A stretch of 64,000 bases of DNA from Paenibacillus contaminans (GCF_003285015.1 NZ_QMFB01000004.1:310001-374000); one strand, 5' to 3'; counted from the stretch's first letter, positions 8,647 through 17,284 are shown. Notes: generated by a model not told the origin, from the sequence alone. Made by a program: numbers and translations.

Positions 8647-9252
8647 CTAGGTTCTAGAGTGGGAATAACCAGACAGAAGCCCGGTCCGAAGCAGCGAATC
8701 GGTCAGACGCTTGCATAACCAGCCGCAAATCGCACCGCTGATTGCACTGGTCGCCAGAATAGCGATTTGGACAGGCAGGGCTAAACCGCCATAACCCGAC
8801 GGACCGAATTCAAGCAGCGTGTAGACGATACTAAGTACGCACATCCCTATCGCCAAGATAGGGAACGAGTAATGCTTGTAACGGGTAAGGAAAAAGACGA
8901 GCTCGGTAAGCAGACCGTTCACCAATGCGCCGAATAAGATCATAATCCCGAATGGCGTCAGAGGTGTCATCACGATGCCTGCGATCGCTTGCGAGATAAA
9001 GCCGATCCCTGGCTTTCGTATGATCGACAGCGCCATGAACCCGGACATGAACCAGAAGCCGTTCAATAATCGGGCATAAACAGGTCCAACGGACGCTGAA
9101 GCAGCCATAAACGCGTAGGTGATGCCAAGCTGCACAAAAGCGAAAACGACCGCGATCATTCCGGCTACGAGAATATCCTTGGTGTTCCATCTTCCTTTTC
9201 TTCGATGTAAAAAGGCGCTTGTTACTTGCTTCGCGGTTGAGTATTCCTTCAT
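8647..9252 (-). CDS. ECF transporter S component (YkoE-like)
   Basis: This 201-residue membrane protein has a short basic N-terminus and about five to six hydrophobic helices, the usual size and shape of an ECF substrate-binding subunit. Sequence character, with the fused ATPase and T protein that follow, matches the YkoE-D-C arrangement. YkoE in Bacillus is associated with thiamine precursors, but homologous modules are also reported from iron, siderophore or haem loci. Here the gene is first in an operon behind a Fur-like box and next to a PchR/YbtA-type regulator, so iron chelate or haem is more likely than thiamine. No thiamine riboswitch is visible upstream. The start has GGAGGAAGAAAC before the ATG. 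Confidence 0.78.
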   Translation of the reverse strand: MKEYSTAKQVTSAFLHRRKGRWNTKDILVAGMIAVVFAFVQLGITYAFMAASASVGPVYARLLNGFWFMSGFMALSIIRKPGIGFISQAIAGIVMTPLTPFGIMILFGALVNGLLTELVFFLTRYKHYSFPILAIGMCVLSIVYTLLEFGPSGYGGLALPVQIAILATSAISGAICGWLCKRLTDSLLRTGLLSGYSHSRT

Positions 9253-9286
9253 GTTTCTTCCTCCAATTGTACGGAAAGTTTCTACA

Positions 9287-9301
9287 TGAGAAAGATTATC
9301 A
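9287..9301 (-). promoter_or_regulatory. Fur box upstream of the ECF/ABC operon
   Basis: Read on the minus strand, TGATAATCTTTCTCA matches the 7-1-7 Fur consensus TGATAATNATTATCA at 12 of 14 informative positions. An overlapping GGTAATGATAATC adds to it. It lies about 35-50 bp upstream of the S-component start, where it would cover a promoter. Confidence 0.7.
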
Positions 9302-9371
9302 TTACCATTGAAAAAAGTCCGCCAAAATACGTCGCTTTTCAGCCAATCGCGGGCGAAAAGCTTCCGAAAAT

Positions 9372-9405
9372 AAAAAAAGAAACAACCTTATTCAAGTTGT
9401 TTCTT
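9372..9405 (-). terminator. terminator of the AraC regulator gene
   Basis: AAGAAACAAC at 9377-9386 pairs perfectly with GTTGTTTCTT at 9396-9405. On the minus strand the stem is followed by a run of T residues. It lies 16 bp downstream of the regulator's stop and isolates it from the ECF operon. Confidence 0.85.
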
Positions 9406-9420
9406 CGTGCACTTCGATAC

Positions 9421-10365
9421 TTATTCGCCGTTCTTTCTCCACTCGCTCGGATTTAAGCCAAACTTCTCCCGAAATACCGAGGAGAAATGGCTCGGATTGG
9501 AATAACCCGTCGCAATGGCCGCTTCATATACGCTGACTTGTTCTTTTTCGAGCATAACGAGCGCACGCTCCATCCGCTTGTCGCGCAAATAGCCGAACAC
9601 CGTCGTATCGAACAACTCCCGAAAACCCGCTTTCAGCTTGTATTCGCTGAGACCGGCCATCCGCGACAATTCGGGCAAGGTCGGTGGCTCGTCCATCCGC
9701 TCGACAAGCAGTTCTGCCGCAGCACGAACGGAATCCAGATCGGTTCGGCCGAGCCTCTTTCCTTTTCGTCGAGATAATTTGATATCGTCGAACAGATGCA
9801 GCTGCATATAAGCCGCAAGCAGCTCCATCGCTTTCCCTTCAAAGTACATGTTTCGCAGCGCCGGAACATAAGGGCAGTCCAACAGCTGACGAGCGCGCAG
9901 TTGGGCCGACGGCTCCATCGTTTGCTGAAATACGCGAATCGGTTCGGCAGCCATCAGCCGCTTCAACTCCATATTCATGTCGCCGCCAAAAGACTCGACC
10001 ATCCCCAGAAATACAGACTCCTCCAGCCTGACTTCGCAAGCGAGCATGGCTTCCTCGCCTTCATAATTCATCTTTGCATCCAAATGCCGAGAAAAGGCAA
10101 GCTGGCTTTGATTGCCGCTTATGTGAAGGGGCTTGCCCGACATTTCGATATCGCTCTTCCCGCTAAACCAAAAGCTAAGTTCTACCATCGGGATATCGGA
10201 TTGAAACCCGAGCGTTCTAGACTGATGCAGTCGGCAGTCCGCCACGACGAGTTCCATACCCGGTCGCAGCTTTGTCCGAACAATAGTCCCGCTACCGAAA
10301 GACTCGGGAATCCGTATCCGATCTGTAGAAGGAGGATTGTGGTCGTGAACATTCAGAATGTTCAA
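9421..10365 (-). CDS. AraC-family regulator, PchR/YbtA-like
   Basis: This protein has at least 314 residues. The C-terminal 100 carry two helix-turn-helix motifs (PPTLPELSRMAGLSEYKLK and, after ALVMLEKEQVSVYEAAIATG, the conserved YSNPSHFSSVFREKFGLNPSEWR). The N-terminal domain is not the sugar-cupin type and resembles the ligand domain of siderophore-sensing regulators such as PchR and YbtA. The first conventional start in frame is the TTG at 10365, which has no ribosome site. A strong GGGAGGTG lies instead before an in-frame ATA at 10413, giving 16 extra residues. It has its own upstream Fur-like box (10522-10536) and a terminator. It probably activates the adjacent uptake operon when the iron chelate is present. 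Confidence 0.88.
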   Translation of the reverse strand: MNILNVHDHNPPSTDRIRIPESFGSGTIVRTKLRPGMELVVADCRLHQSRTLGFQSDIPMVELSFWFSGKSDIEMSGKPLHISGNQSQLAFSRHLDAKMNYEGEEAMLACEVRLEESVFLGMVESFGGDMNMELKRLMAAEPIRVFQQTMEPSAQLRARQLLDCPYVPALRNMYFEGKAMELLAAYMQLHLFDDIKLSRRKGKRLGRTDLDSVRAAAELLVERMDEPPTLPELSRMAGLSEYKLKAGFRELFDTTVFGYLRDKRMERALVMLEKEQVSVYEAAIATGYSNPSHFSSVFREKFGLNPSEWRKNGE

Positions 10366-10521
10366 ATAGCTGTTGTAATAACGGTGAAACTCCTCATGAT
10401 TGTGCGCTTGTATCTAAGCACCTCCCGTAACACAGTGCAGTATCCCCTTTTCACAACCGTACTCCCCTAAACAGATCGGAGGAGAACTGCCGTATCCAGT
10501 CTACTTCGGGATTTATAACAA

Positions 10522-10536
10522 TGATATTCATTCTCA
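10522..10536 (+). promoter_or_regulatory. Fur box upstream of the AraC regulator
   Basis: TGATATTCATTCTCA matches the 7-1-7 Fur consensus at 12 of 14 informative positions and sits in AT-rich DNA about 110-160 bp upstream of the regulator's possible starts. It parallels the box in front of the ECF operon, so both units are probably iron-repressed. Confidence 0.65.
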
Positions 10537-10812
10537 TTATATAAGATTACCGTACGAAAGAAAATGGACGATAGGGCAAAACTTGCATTTCTCCATTACA
10601 GTTGCATTTTGTGTGCTAGACTACTCTGTCCAGACGATCACCCTGCTCGCCATCCCAGCCGACAACCGATCAGTTGTTTCACTTACAAACCACAACGGCA
10701 CCAGGATATAGCCTGGGTAGATAAATTCCAAGTCCCACAAAAAATTTCGAGTCGCATCCTAGATGCACCGTACCCATAAACCGCATCAAATTTTGTATAA
10801 ATTGCATCCACG

Positions 10813-11822
10813 TCAGTTTGCCCTGGATAACAAATACAGAAAATACGGGGTGCTTAGGATCGTTATGACTATACCGGTTGGCACATCAGCGCCAAAGCTG
10901 ATCGTACGTGTGATTGTATCAGCCAGCAGCACGACAACCGCGCCGATCAACCCTGATACCGGCAACACCCACTTGTGGTTGCTCCCCACCAGCCTGCGCG
11001 CCATATGCGGTGCGATCAGACCGACAAAGAAGAAGTTTCCGCCCAGCGATACGCTGCCCGATGCCAGTGCAATCGCCGCGATCGACAGTGACAGAAACTG
11101 CGGCTTGACAGCAACACCCAGACCCGTCGCCATCTGATTGCCAAAGTGGAGTGCGTTGAGCATTCGTGATTTATAGAAAATATACAGCGAAAATAACAGT
11201 ACCCACGGAGCCAAAATCGCCAGATAACGCCACTCGACTCCCCACAAGCTGCCCGCACTCCAGCGCAGCACGAAATTAATCTGGTCCTGATCTAGTTTCA
11301 TCGTTAACAGGAGTGTCACCGCGCCATAGCCGCTTCCGAGCGCCACACCGGTCAATATCAGACCTGTAGGAGAAAATACTTGTTCTCTTCTATACGCAAT
11401 TAGAAAAATAAGCGCCGTCGCTGTAAGCCCGCCGATAAAGGCCAGAAGCGGGAGCGCGTATGCAGCGTACGACCCTACTGACGAAAACAATACAATATAG
11501 AGCAGCACAAACAAGCCGGAGCCGGCACTGATTCCGAGCGTACCAGGGCTTGCCATATCATTGCGCAGCAACGTCTGCATCACAGCACCGGAAAGGCTCA
11601 TGCCGATTCCGACCAAAACAGCAAGTACGATCCGCGGCAACCGGAATTCCATCACTACAGTTTGCTGCCGCTCCGTCCCCTCTCCTAACAACACCTACAG
11701 CACTTCGAGCGGAGTCAAGCTGATTTTGCCAGAGTTGATGCTCAGCACGGAAAGGGCGGTCATAATTGCTGCCAGACTAATCAGAACATAAAGACTTCGT
11801 CGTATCTTCTTTGGTCAGTCAT
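10813..11822 (-). pseudogene. FecCD-family iron-siderophore ABC permease, broken
   Basis: The main open part (GTG at 11694 to 10813, 293 residues) contains most of a BtuC/FecCD permease, including MEFRLPRIVLAVLVGIGMSL near its start, ASPGTLGISAGSGLF, and VGLIAPHMARRLVG. The missing N-terminus is present immediately upstream in the same frame as RRSLYVLISLAAIMTALSVL and so on, but is cut off by a TAG at 11695-11697. A further frameshift lies near 11800-11808, between it and a possible ATG at 11822. No binding protein or partner permease is adjacent. It is most likely a relic of an older siderophore uptake system, close to the intact ECF/ABC locus. Residual function from the internal GTG is unlikely, since the first helix would be lost. 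Confidence 0.78.
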
Positions 11823-11824
11823 CA

Positions 11825-11856
11825 GACAGAAAAGCCGAGGTCTCCCCCGGCTTCTC
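11825..11856 (-). terminator. terminator of nrdJ
   Basis: On the minus strand, AGAAGCCGGGG and CCTCGGCTTTTCT form an imperfect GC-rich stem followed by a short T-rich tail, directly after the nrdJ stop codon. Confidence 0.7.
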
Positions 11857-11858
11857 TC

Positions 11859-14800
11859 TTATGAACACTTGCTATACCCGCAAGTACTGCATGTTTTGCA
11901 GCCTTCGGTGTTGATCAGCGATGCCGATCCGCAGGACGGGCAAAGATCCTTGCTCTGCCGCATCGCGATTGCTCCCGCCGCCATAGGCTTAACCGCCGGC
12001 TGCTCCTGAGGTGCTGCGAGCGCCGGAGCTTCGGCCGCCGCGGTGACGTACGGCTCGCTGCCGGATACTTCGATGTGCATCTCCAGTGCCTTGGCGACGG
12101 CGTCGGCGATCGATTCGACGCGGTTCGGGCCGAAGCCGATTGCGCCGGAGCCGCCGATGCCTTTCAAGTGCTTGACCAGAAGCTGCACTTTGTTGCCGTG
12201 ATCGCCGTAGCGAAGGAAAAGCGAGCAAACACGGCCGAGCGCCTCGGACATCGCGAATACGTCGGAGCCGGCTTTTCCGACATTCAAGAAGATTTCGCAC
12301 GGTGTGCCGTTCAAATCGTTAATCGTAATATACGCCATCCCGAACGGCGTGTTCAGCTTATAGGTCGCGCCGCGCAGTACGGACGGACGGCTTTTGTACT
12401 GTTTGTCGAACACCGGCTCGGCCGGAACCGCTTGGGTCGATGCCAGAACCTCCGCGGAATGCTCGGCGGCGAGCATCGCCGTACCGGCATTTTGCTCATC
12501 GGCAGCATTGTCGACTGGCGTTTCTGCCGCTTCCGTTTGCGCTTCCTTTGCGTCTTCTTTCTTCTCGGTCTGAAGCACCTGCACGTCCCTGCTGCCGTCG
12601 CGGTAAATCGTAACGCCCTTGCAGCCTAGATCGAAAGCAAGCTCATAAAGGCGCTTCGTCTCTTCAACCGTGAAATCCGCCGGGCAGTTGGCCGTCTTCG
12701 AGATCGAGCTGTCGACCCATTTTTGAATGGCGGCTTGTGCTCGAATATGATCTTCTGCGGACAAGTCCATCGCGGTCACGAAGTGCGGCGGCAGCGATTC
12801 GCCCGGATGCTTCTCCATCCATTCCTGTGCGATCGGCACGAATTGCTTGTCGAAGCCGAGACGGCTTTGACGGTAATATTCGAATGCAAAATACGGCTCG
12901 ATACCGGTCGACGTGCCGACCATCGTTCCCGTGCTGCCTGTCGGCGCTTGCGTGATGACGGTGACGTTCCGCATGCCGTTGGCGCGAATCGCTTCGCCCA
13001 CTTCCGGGAAGGCGTCGGTCATATGCTTCATGAAGCCGCTTTGCAGGAACGGCTCGGTCTCGAATTTCAGGAACGAACCTTTCTCCGCCGCTATTTCCGC
13101 CGATGCCAGATACGCTTCCTTGGCCATAAAGCCGTACAGCTTATCTAGGAATTCAAGCGATTCCGGGCTGCCGTAGCGCACCTCCAGCTTGATCATCAGC
13201 TCCGCCAGACCCATGGTACCTAACCCGACACGACGCTCGTTTTTCTGATTCCGCTCGTTCTCTTCAAAATGATACGGCGTTCTATCGATGACATTATCGA
13301 GGAAGCGCACCGAGTGACGCACGGTTTGCCCAAGTTCGTCCCATGCGACCTCGTGACGCTCAGCATCGTAAAACTTCGACAAGTTTACGGCCGAAAGGTT
13401 GCAAACGCCCCAAGGAGGCAGGCCTTGCTCGCCGCAGTTATGAACGACAAATCCGTTCGCGACTAGCGAATGCGTAACGGGCTCCGTAACATCGTATACG
13501 ACGACTTCTTCGCCACCCTCTATTTGGACGACTTGCGAATGGAACTTTTCGCTTTTTCTCGACATTCTGGCGATCCGCTCCAGCGCTTCCTGCTTGCGGG
13601 AAACGAGGCCGAAACCGACTTGCTCTTTGAACGTCAACAAATTGTTGCCGCTTATGATGAGCTCATAAAACTCGTGCGACTCGTAAACCTTTACGTCGCC
13701 GTCCATCGTTTCATAAGTGAATAACGCTTGGTTTTGTTTGGTTCTTAAATAGATCTTTCCGTGGATGCCAAGATTGAGCAGTAGCTGCTGCACGTCTTGG
13801 AGCAGTTTTTTGGACGACGAAGCAAGGCGAACGGTACGATGCATCTCGTCGTTCTCGTAAACCGTTCCGTCTGCGCTGAACAGTCCCTGCAAGAAGGCGG
13901 CCACCGTTTCCTTGGTCGATGTAAAGATCGCGGCAGGCACTTCCTTCTCGAAAGCGCGCACTGCTTTAACACCGAGCTCCTTCAAACGTTCGACAAACGC
14001 TTTGCGCCACCAGTTTAATTGGAACGTCCCGTTCTCGCGTTCATAAACTTTCCCTTCGACTCCGGTGAGTTCTTTACCGATCTCGACCATCCGCGGGATG
14101 ACCTCCGCATCGTCGCGTCCGAAAACCATGCCTACGTCCCCGCGCTTGGACAACCAGCCGTCGCCTGTCAACCAGCCCAAGTAGTGGCCCCATGCTTCGC
14201 CAAGCTCGTCGCGCGCCGCAAATCTGCCTTCGCCGGATTGAATGTAAACGTAATCGTCAGGCGTAAGGTCCTTCGCTTCTTTCCAGCCCTTATCCGTAAA
14301 AATGCGATGATCCCGCGTAACCTTCAGCTCCATGCCGTTATTCAGAGTGACGCGAACCGTCTTTTTGCGCCCCGTCGGAAACACCGTAGCCGTCCGCATA
14401 ACCGTACCCGGCACCTCATAAGAACGGCCGTTAACAACCTGCATTTGGTTCACCAAACGCGAGTCGGTTGCAGTAAGAAAGGTTTGCCGTCCCATTTGCT
14501 TATATAAATCTTCGATCCGAATCAGTCCGAACTCGGTTGAAATTCGCGTATCCGGATGGAAGCACGGATTCGTCGCAATAATCGGATTGAAATACCAGCT
14601 ATTAGACATCTCATTGTAATACTCCATAAAAACGACGCCGGGTTCGGCCGATTTCCATGCCGATTCGATGATCGTGTGCCAGACGTCGCGGGCGCGCACC
14701 GTTCTGACGACTTTAACCGGCTTGCCGAGCTCTTTCCACTTGTTCAGGTTGCCGTCCCAAAGCTCGTCGTACTCCGGATCGGTCGTGTCCGGGAAAACAA

Positions 14801-15668
14801 GATCCCAGTCTCCGTCTTCCTTGACCGCCTTCATAAAGGCATTGCTGACGCAAACCGACAAGTTCGCGTTCGTAATTTGCCCCATCGTTTGTTTGACGGT
14901 AATAAAATCCTGCACGTCAGGGTGCCAGTCGTTCATCATGAGCATCAAGGCCCCTCGCCGGCTTCCTCCCTGCTCGATCAAACCCGTGGCATAACTGAAC
15001 AAGCCGCCCCAGGAAACGGCGCCGCTCGACGACCCGTTCACGCCGTGCACGATCGCCCTGCGCGGACGAAGCGACGAAAGGTTGATGCCGACACCGCCGC
15101 CGCGCGCCATAATTTCGGTCATTTCGGTCAGGGTGATCATAATTCCGCCGCGGCTGTCCTTCGGAGAAGGGATGACATAACAATTGAACAGCGTCAATTC
15201 GTCGCTGGCTCCAGCGCCGGCAGCGATACGTCCGCCCGGAACGAGCTTCCAATCGTCAAGCAGCCGGCGAAATTTATCCGTCCATTCCTGCTGCTTTTCG
15301 GGTGTCGCTTCTACCGATGCCATCGCTGCAGCCAGTCTGCTCCAAAGCTGCTCCGGCGTATATTCCTTATTAAGCGTCAGCTTTTCGATCGTCGATTCGA
15401 CAATGTCGCCGCTGCGGAGTTTTACCTTTACGCGCTGCCCGTCGCGTTCGATCACTTCGCCGACTTCCTTGGCCGGAAACTTCGGGTCGTCCTTCGTCAG
15501 TACGAGCACGGTATCACCGACGACTGTATGTGTAGTATCCGGATTTTTCAGGGCATACCGGTCCAAAAATATTTTTTCGCTGAGTCCTTCAAGCCGAGTT
15601 CGTTGCGCCGTTTCCACTTGCATGACCTCCAATACGGGATTAAATGGTTTGTCTTCAATCATCCGCAC
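11859..15668 (-). CDS. nrdJ: adenosylcobalamin-dependent ribonucleotide reductase with intein
   Basis: This 1269-residue precursor, once spliced, is an 893-residue class II ribonucleotide reductase that makes deoxyribonucleotides using vitamin B12. Visible family parts include LVPGGRIAAGAG, the first redox cysteine in LFNCYV, MARGGGVGINLS, the split active-site segment NPC-GEQ with the later NLSAVNLSKF, and QAPTGSTGTM. It ends in a TSCPD domain and a zinc-ribbon/redox tail with CPSCG and CSTCGYSKCS. Residues 369-744 are an intein (separate entry). The frame begins at GTG 15668; the ATG at 15662 is an alternative. Neither has a good ribosome site. Two NrdR boxes and a perfect TATAAT lie about 380-400 bp upstream, leaving a long leader. 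Confidence 0.95.
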   Translation of the reverse strand: MRMIEDKPFNPVLEVMQVETAQRTRLEGLSEKIFLDRYALKNPDTTHTVVGDTVLVLTKDDPKFPAKEVGEVIERDGQRVKVKLRSGDIVESTIEKLTLNKEYTPEQLWSRLAAAMASVEATPEKQQEWTDKFRRLLDDWKLVPGGRIAAGAGASDELTLFNCYVIPSPKDSRGGIMITLTEMTEIMARGGGVGINLSSLRPRRAIVHGVNGSSSGAVSWGGLFSYATGLIEQGGSRRGALMLMMNDWHPDVQDFITVKQTMGQITNANLSVCVSNAFMKAVKEDGDWDLVFPDTTDPEYDELWDGNLNKWKELGKPVKVVRTVRARDVWHTIIESAWKSAEPGVVFMEYYNEMSNSWYFNPIIATNPCFHPDTRISTEFGLIRIEDLYKQMGRQTFLTATDSRLVNQMQVVNGRSYEVPGTVMRTATVFPTGRKKTVRVTLNNGMELKVTRDHRIFTDKGWKEAKDLTPDDYVYIQSGEGRFAARDELGEAWGHYLGWLTGDGWLSKRGDVGMVFGRDDAEVIPRMVEIGKELTGVEGKVYERENGTFQLNWWRKAFVERLKELGVKAVRAFEKEVPAAIFTSTKETVAAFLQGLFSADGTVYENDEMHRTVRLASSSKKLLQDVQQLLLNLGIHGKIYLRTKQNQALFTYETMDGDVKVYESHEFYELIISGNNLLTFKEQVGFGLVSRKQEALERIARMSRKSEKFHSQVVQIEGGEEVVVYDVTEPVTHSLVANGFVVHNCGEQGLPPWGVCNLSAVNLSKFYDAERHEVAWDELGQTVRHSVRFLDNVIDRTPYHFEENERNQKNERRVGLGTMGLAELMIKLEVRYGSPESLEFLDKLYGFMAKEAYLASAEIAAEKGSFLKFETEPFLQSGFMKHMTDAFPEVGEAIRANGMRNVTVITQAPTGSTGTMVGTSTGIEPYFAFEYYRQSRLGFDKQFVPIAQEWMEKHPGESLPPHFVTAMDLSAEDHIRAQAAIQKWVDSSISKTANCPADFTVEETKRLYELAFDLGCKGVTIYRDGSRDVQVLQTEKKEDAKEAQTEAAETPVDNAADEQNAGTAMLAAEHSAEVLASTQAVPAEPVFDKQYKSRPSVLRGATYKLNTPFGMAYITINDLNGTPCEIFLNVGKAGSDVFAMSEALGRVCSLFLRYGDHGNKVQLLVKHLKGIGGSGAIGFGPNRVESIADAVAKALEMHIEVSGSEPYVTAAAEAPALAAPQEQPAVKPMAAGAIAMRQSKDLCPSCGSASLINTEGCKTCSTCGYSKCS
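13437..14564 (-). mobile_element. LAGLIDADG intein inside nrdJ (376 residues)
   Basis: The host sequence ATNP-CGEQ is interrupted. The insertion begins with Cys369 (CFHPDTRISTEFG) and ends with LVANGFVVHN at Asn744, followed by Cys745 of the host. Block B appears as VTRDHRIFTDKGW, and the terminal His-Asn plus +1 Cys are the expected splicing residues. Two dodecapeptide motifs, YLGWLTGDGWL at about 496-506 and LQGLFSADGTV at about 593-603, mark a LAGLIDADG homing endonuclease domain, so it may still be mobile. All canonical splicing residues look intact. Insertion next to the catalytic cysteine segment of ribonucleotide reductases is a known hot spot for inteins. Confidence 0.93.
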
Positions 15669-16026
15669 ATAACCATTATCTGTTATCGTTCACAGAAAAA
15701 ACCGCCGGCAAGGATAAAATCGAATTCGAACGATCACGTCTTAGGACATAGCCGAATAACACCCGCTAAGCCATACGTAAATCGTCGAGGCTTGGGCATG
15801 TCAAGGCGAACGATTCCGCACTGCGGAGTTCGCTGTTCTGTGATGTCGATGAAGCCGAATCGACCCGAAAAGGCTTTGCCCGGCTGCTGCATCGAGAATG
15901 ATGTAGTCTGCTTTCGTTAACAGAATCGGTTTGCGTGATTGATTCGAAGACTTACGGATACGAATTTCGAAAGCGGAACGGCTGCCTGCATGAGGAGTGG
16001 CAATGCTTCCGTTCATTACGAGTAGG
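15669..16026 (-). other. long nrdJ leader with no supported gene
   Basis: About 360 bases lie between the NrdR-box promoter and nrdJ. A 71-codon open frame (ATG 16016 to 15801) has no ribosome site and no recognisable family. One imperfect hairpin (GCGAAC at 15805-15810 with GTTCGC at 15827-15832, plus an inner TCCGC/GCGGA stem) is visible. I looked for the conserved B12 box of cobalamin riboswitches and did not find it. Confidence 0.5.
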
Positions 16027-16073
16027 GGTATATATTGGGTGTGAGTTCCATTATACAACACTATATATGGTGT
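16027..16073 (-). promoter_or_regulatory. nrdJ promoter with paired NrdR boxes
   Basis: Box 1 at 16058-16073 reads ACACTATATATGGTGT, nearly the full NrdR consensus. Box 2 at 16027-16042, GGTATATATTGGGTGT, is degenerate. Their centres are 31 bp apart, the known three-turn spacing of NrdR box pairs. A perfect TATAAT for leftward transcription (minus strand of 16050-16055) lies between them. NrdR would repress nrdJ when dATP is plentiful. Confidence 0.75.
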
Positions 16074-16329
16074 ATCTAATGAATAACAGAGCATTTTACC
16101 CGTATTTTGCTCAATAAAAGCACAATTGCTGTTTCTTTCGCTTTCGGTCTCTCTTTTTCGTGGACAGGCCTCTCTTGACTTCCTGCCTTTTGAAAGTTAC
16201 AGCCTTCCGGCGCTATAATAGAGTCATCAAGCAACCGACCTTTAGCCGTTAAAGTTCTTACGTTGCGCTGCACGGCGCTGAATGTCCGTACCTCGTTCAA
16301 AACTAGCGTTGGAATAGGAGGAACCGTTC

Positions 16330-17172
16330 ATGATGCTATACAAAAACCGAATCGTAAACGACCATGAAGTCGCTATTTCCCCGTTTGACCGCGGCTATTA
16401 TTTCGGTGACGGCGTGTATGAGGTGTTTCGCTTTTATAACGGAGCCCTATTCGAAAAGGACGCGCATTACCGGCGGCTCGAACGGAGCGCCGAGCAGACG
16501 CGCATTCCGCTTCCTTATCCGATCGCCGATATCGACGGCAACCTCGCGCAGCTGCTTCGAGCGGAAAAAGTGACGGAAGGCATCATTTATTTGCAATTGA
16601 CCAGAGGTGAAGCCCCTCGCGGACACGCTTTCCCGAAGCCGCCGGCGGAATCCGTTTTGCTGGCGTATTGCAGCGAGGTCGGAAGACCGCTTCAGGCTAT
16701 ACGAAACGGCATACGCGTCATCGTCCGCCCGGACATCCGCTGGCTGCGCTGCGATTTGAAGACGCTGAACCTGCTCCCCAACGTGTTGGCCAAGCAGGAA
16801 GCAGTCGAGCTGGGCGCTGAAGAAGTTTTTTTTCACCGCAGCGGCATCGTCACGGAAGCCAGCTCCTCGAACGTGATGCTCGTCAAGGACGATGTGCTTT
16901 ACACGCATCCGGCCAATCATTTGATCTTGCATGGCATCACCCGCGCAGTTATCCTGAAGCTGGCATTCCGGCTTAATCTTTCGGTGCGTGAGGAGCCGTT
17001 CACGCTGGACGAGCTGCGGCATGCCGATGAAGTCTTTATAACGAGCACAACCGCGGAGGTCACGCCCGTTATCGAGCTGGACGGCGTCCCGGTCGCCGAT
17101 GGCAAGCCCGGACCTGTAAGCCGCCGGCTGCAGGGAGCATTCGAAGAATATGTCGGAAGTTTAAATAAATAA
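16330..17172 (+). CDS. dat: D-amino-acid transaminase
   Basis: This 280-residue class IV PLP aminotransferase converts D-alanine plus 2-oxoglutarate to pyruvate plus D-glutamate, supplying D-amino acids for the cell wall. Diagnostic pieces are FDRGYYFGDGVYEVFR near the N-terminus, LTRGEAPRGHAFP carrying the R-x-H carboxylate trap that separates D-amino-acid from branched-chain transaminases, the PLP lysine in LRCDLKTLNLLPN, and ITSTTAEVTPV, which binds the cofactor phosphate. AGGAGG ends 9-10 bases before the ATG. It reads away from nrdJ and ends at a bidirectional terminator. Length and motifs are normal for the family. Aminodeoxychorismate lyase is the main alternative but fits the R-x-H motif less well. 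Confidence 0.9.
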   Translation: MMLYKNRIVNDHEVAISPFDRGYYFGDGVYEVFRFYNGALFEKDAHYRRLERSAEQTRIPLPYPIADIDGNLAQLLRAEKVTEGIIYLQLTRGEAPRGHAFPKPPAESVLLAYCSEVGRPLQAIRNGIRVIVRPDIRWLRCDLKTLNLLPNVLAKQEAVELGAEEVFFHRSGIVTEASSSNVMLVKDDVLYTHPANHLILHGITRAVILKLAFRLNLSVREEPFTLDELRHADEVFITSTTAEVTPVIELDGVPVADGKPGPVSRRLQGAFEEYVGSLNK

Positions 17173-17284
17173 ACAACCAACCTCCCCCAAGGAACACGTT
17201 ACTGCAGCGAAAAACTGCGCAAAAAGATCGTACTTTCCCCTGGCGGTACTAAATAACAACCGTCGATTGTGCAAACCAGCAAAC

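Noticed and set aside
8647..9252. Thiamine-precursor transporter (strict YkoE function)
   Set aside because: No thiamine riboswitch or thi genes nearby. The Fur-like box and siderophore-type regulator point to iron.
14556..15920. 454-codon plus-strand frame opposite nrdJ
   Set aside because: It is an antisense shadow of a well-supported nrdJ; its Arg/His-rich composition is typical of reverse frames in GC-rich genes.
15801..16016. 71-codon frame in the nrdJ leader as a gene
   Set aside because: No ribosome site and no family. Mentioned only as a possible explanation for the long leader.
15669..16050. Cobalamin riboswitch before B12-dependent nrdJ
   Set aside because: I searched both strands for the conserved B12 box and found no convincing match.
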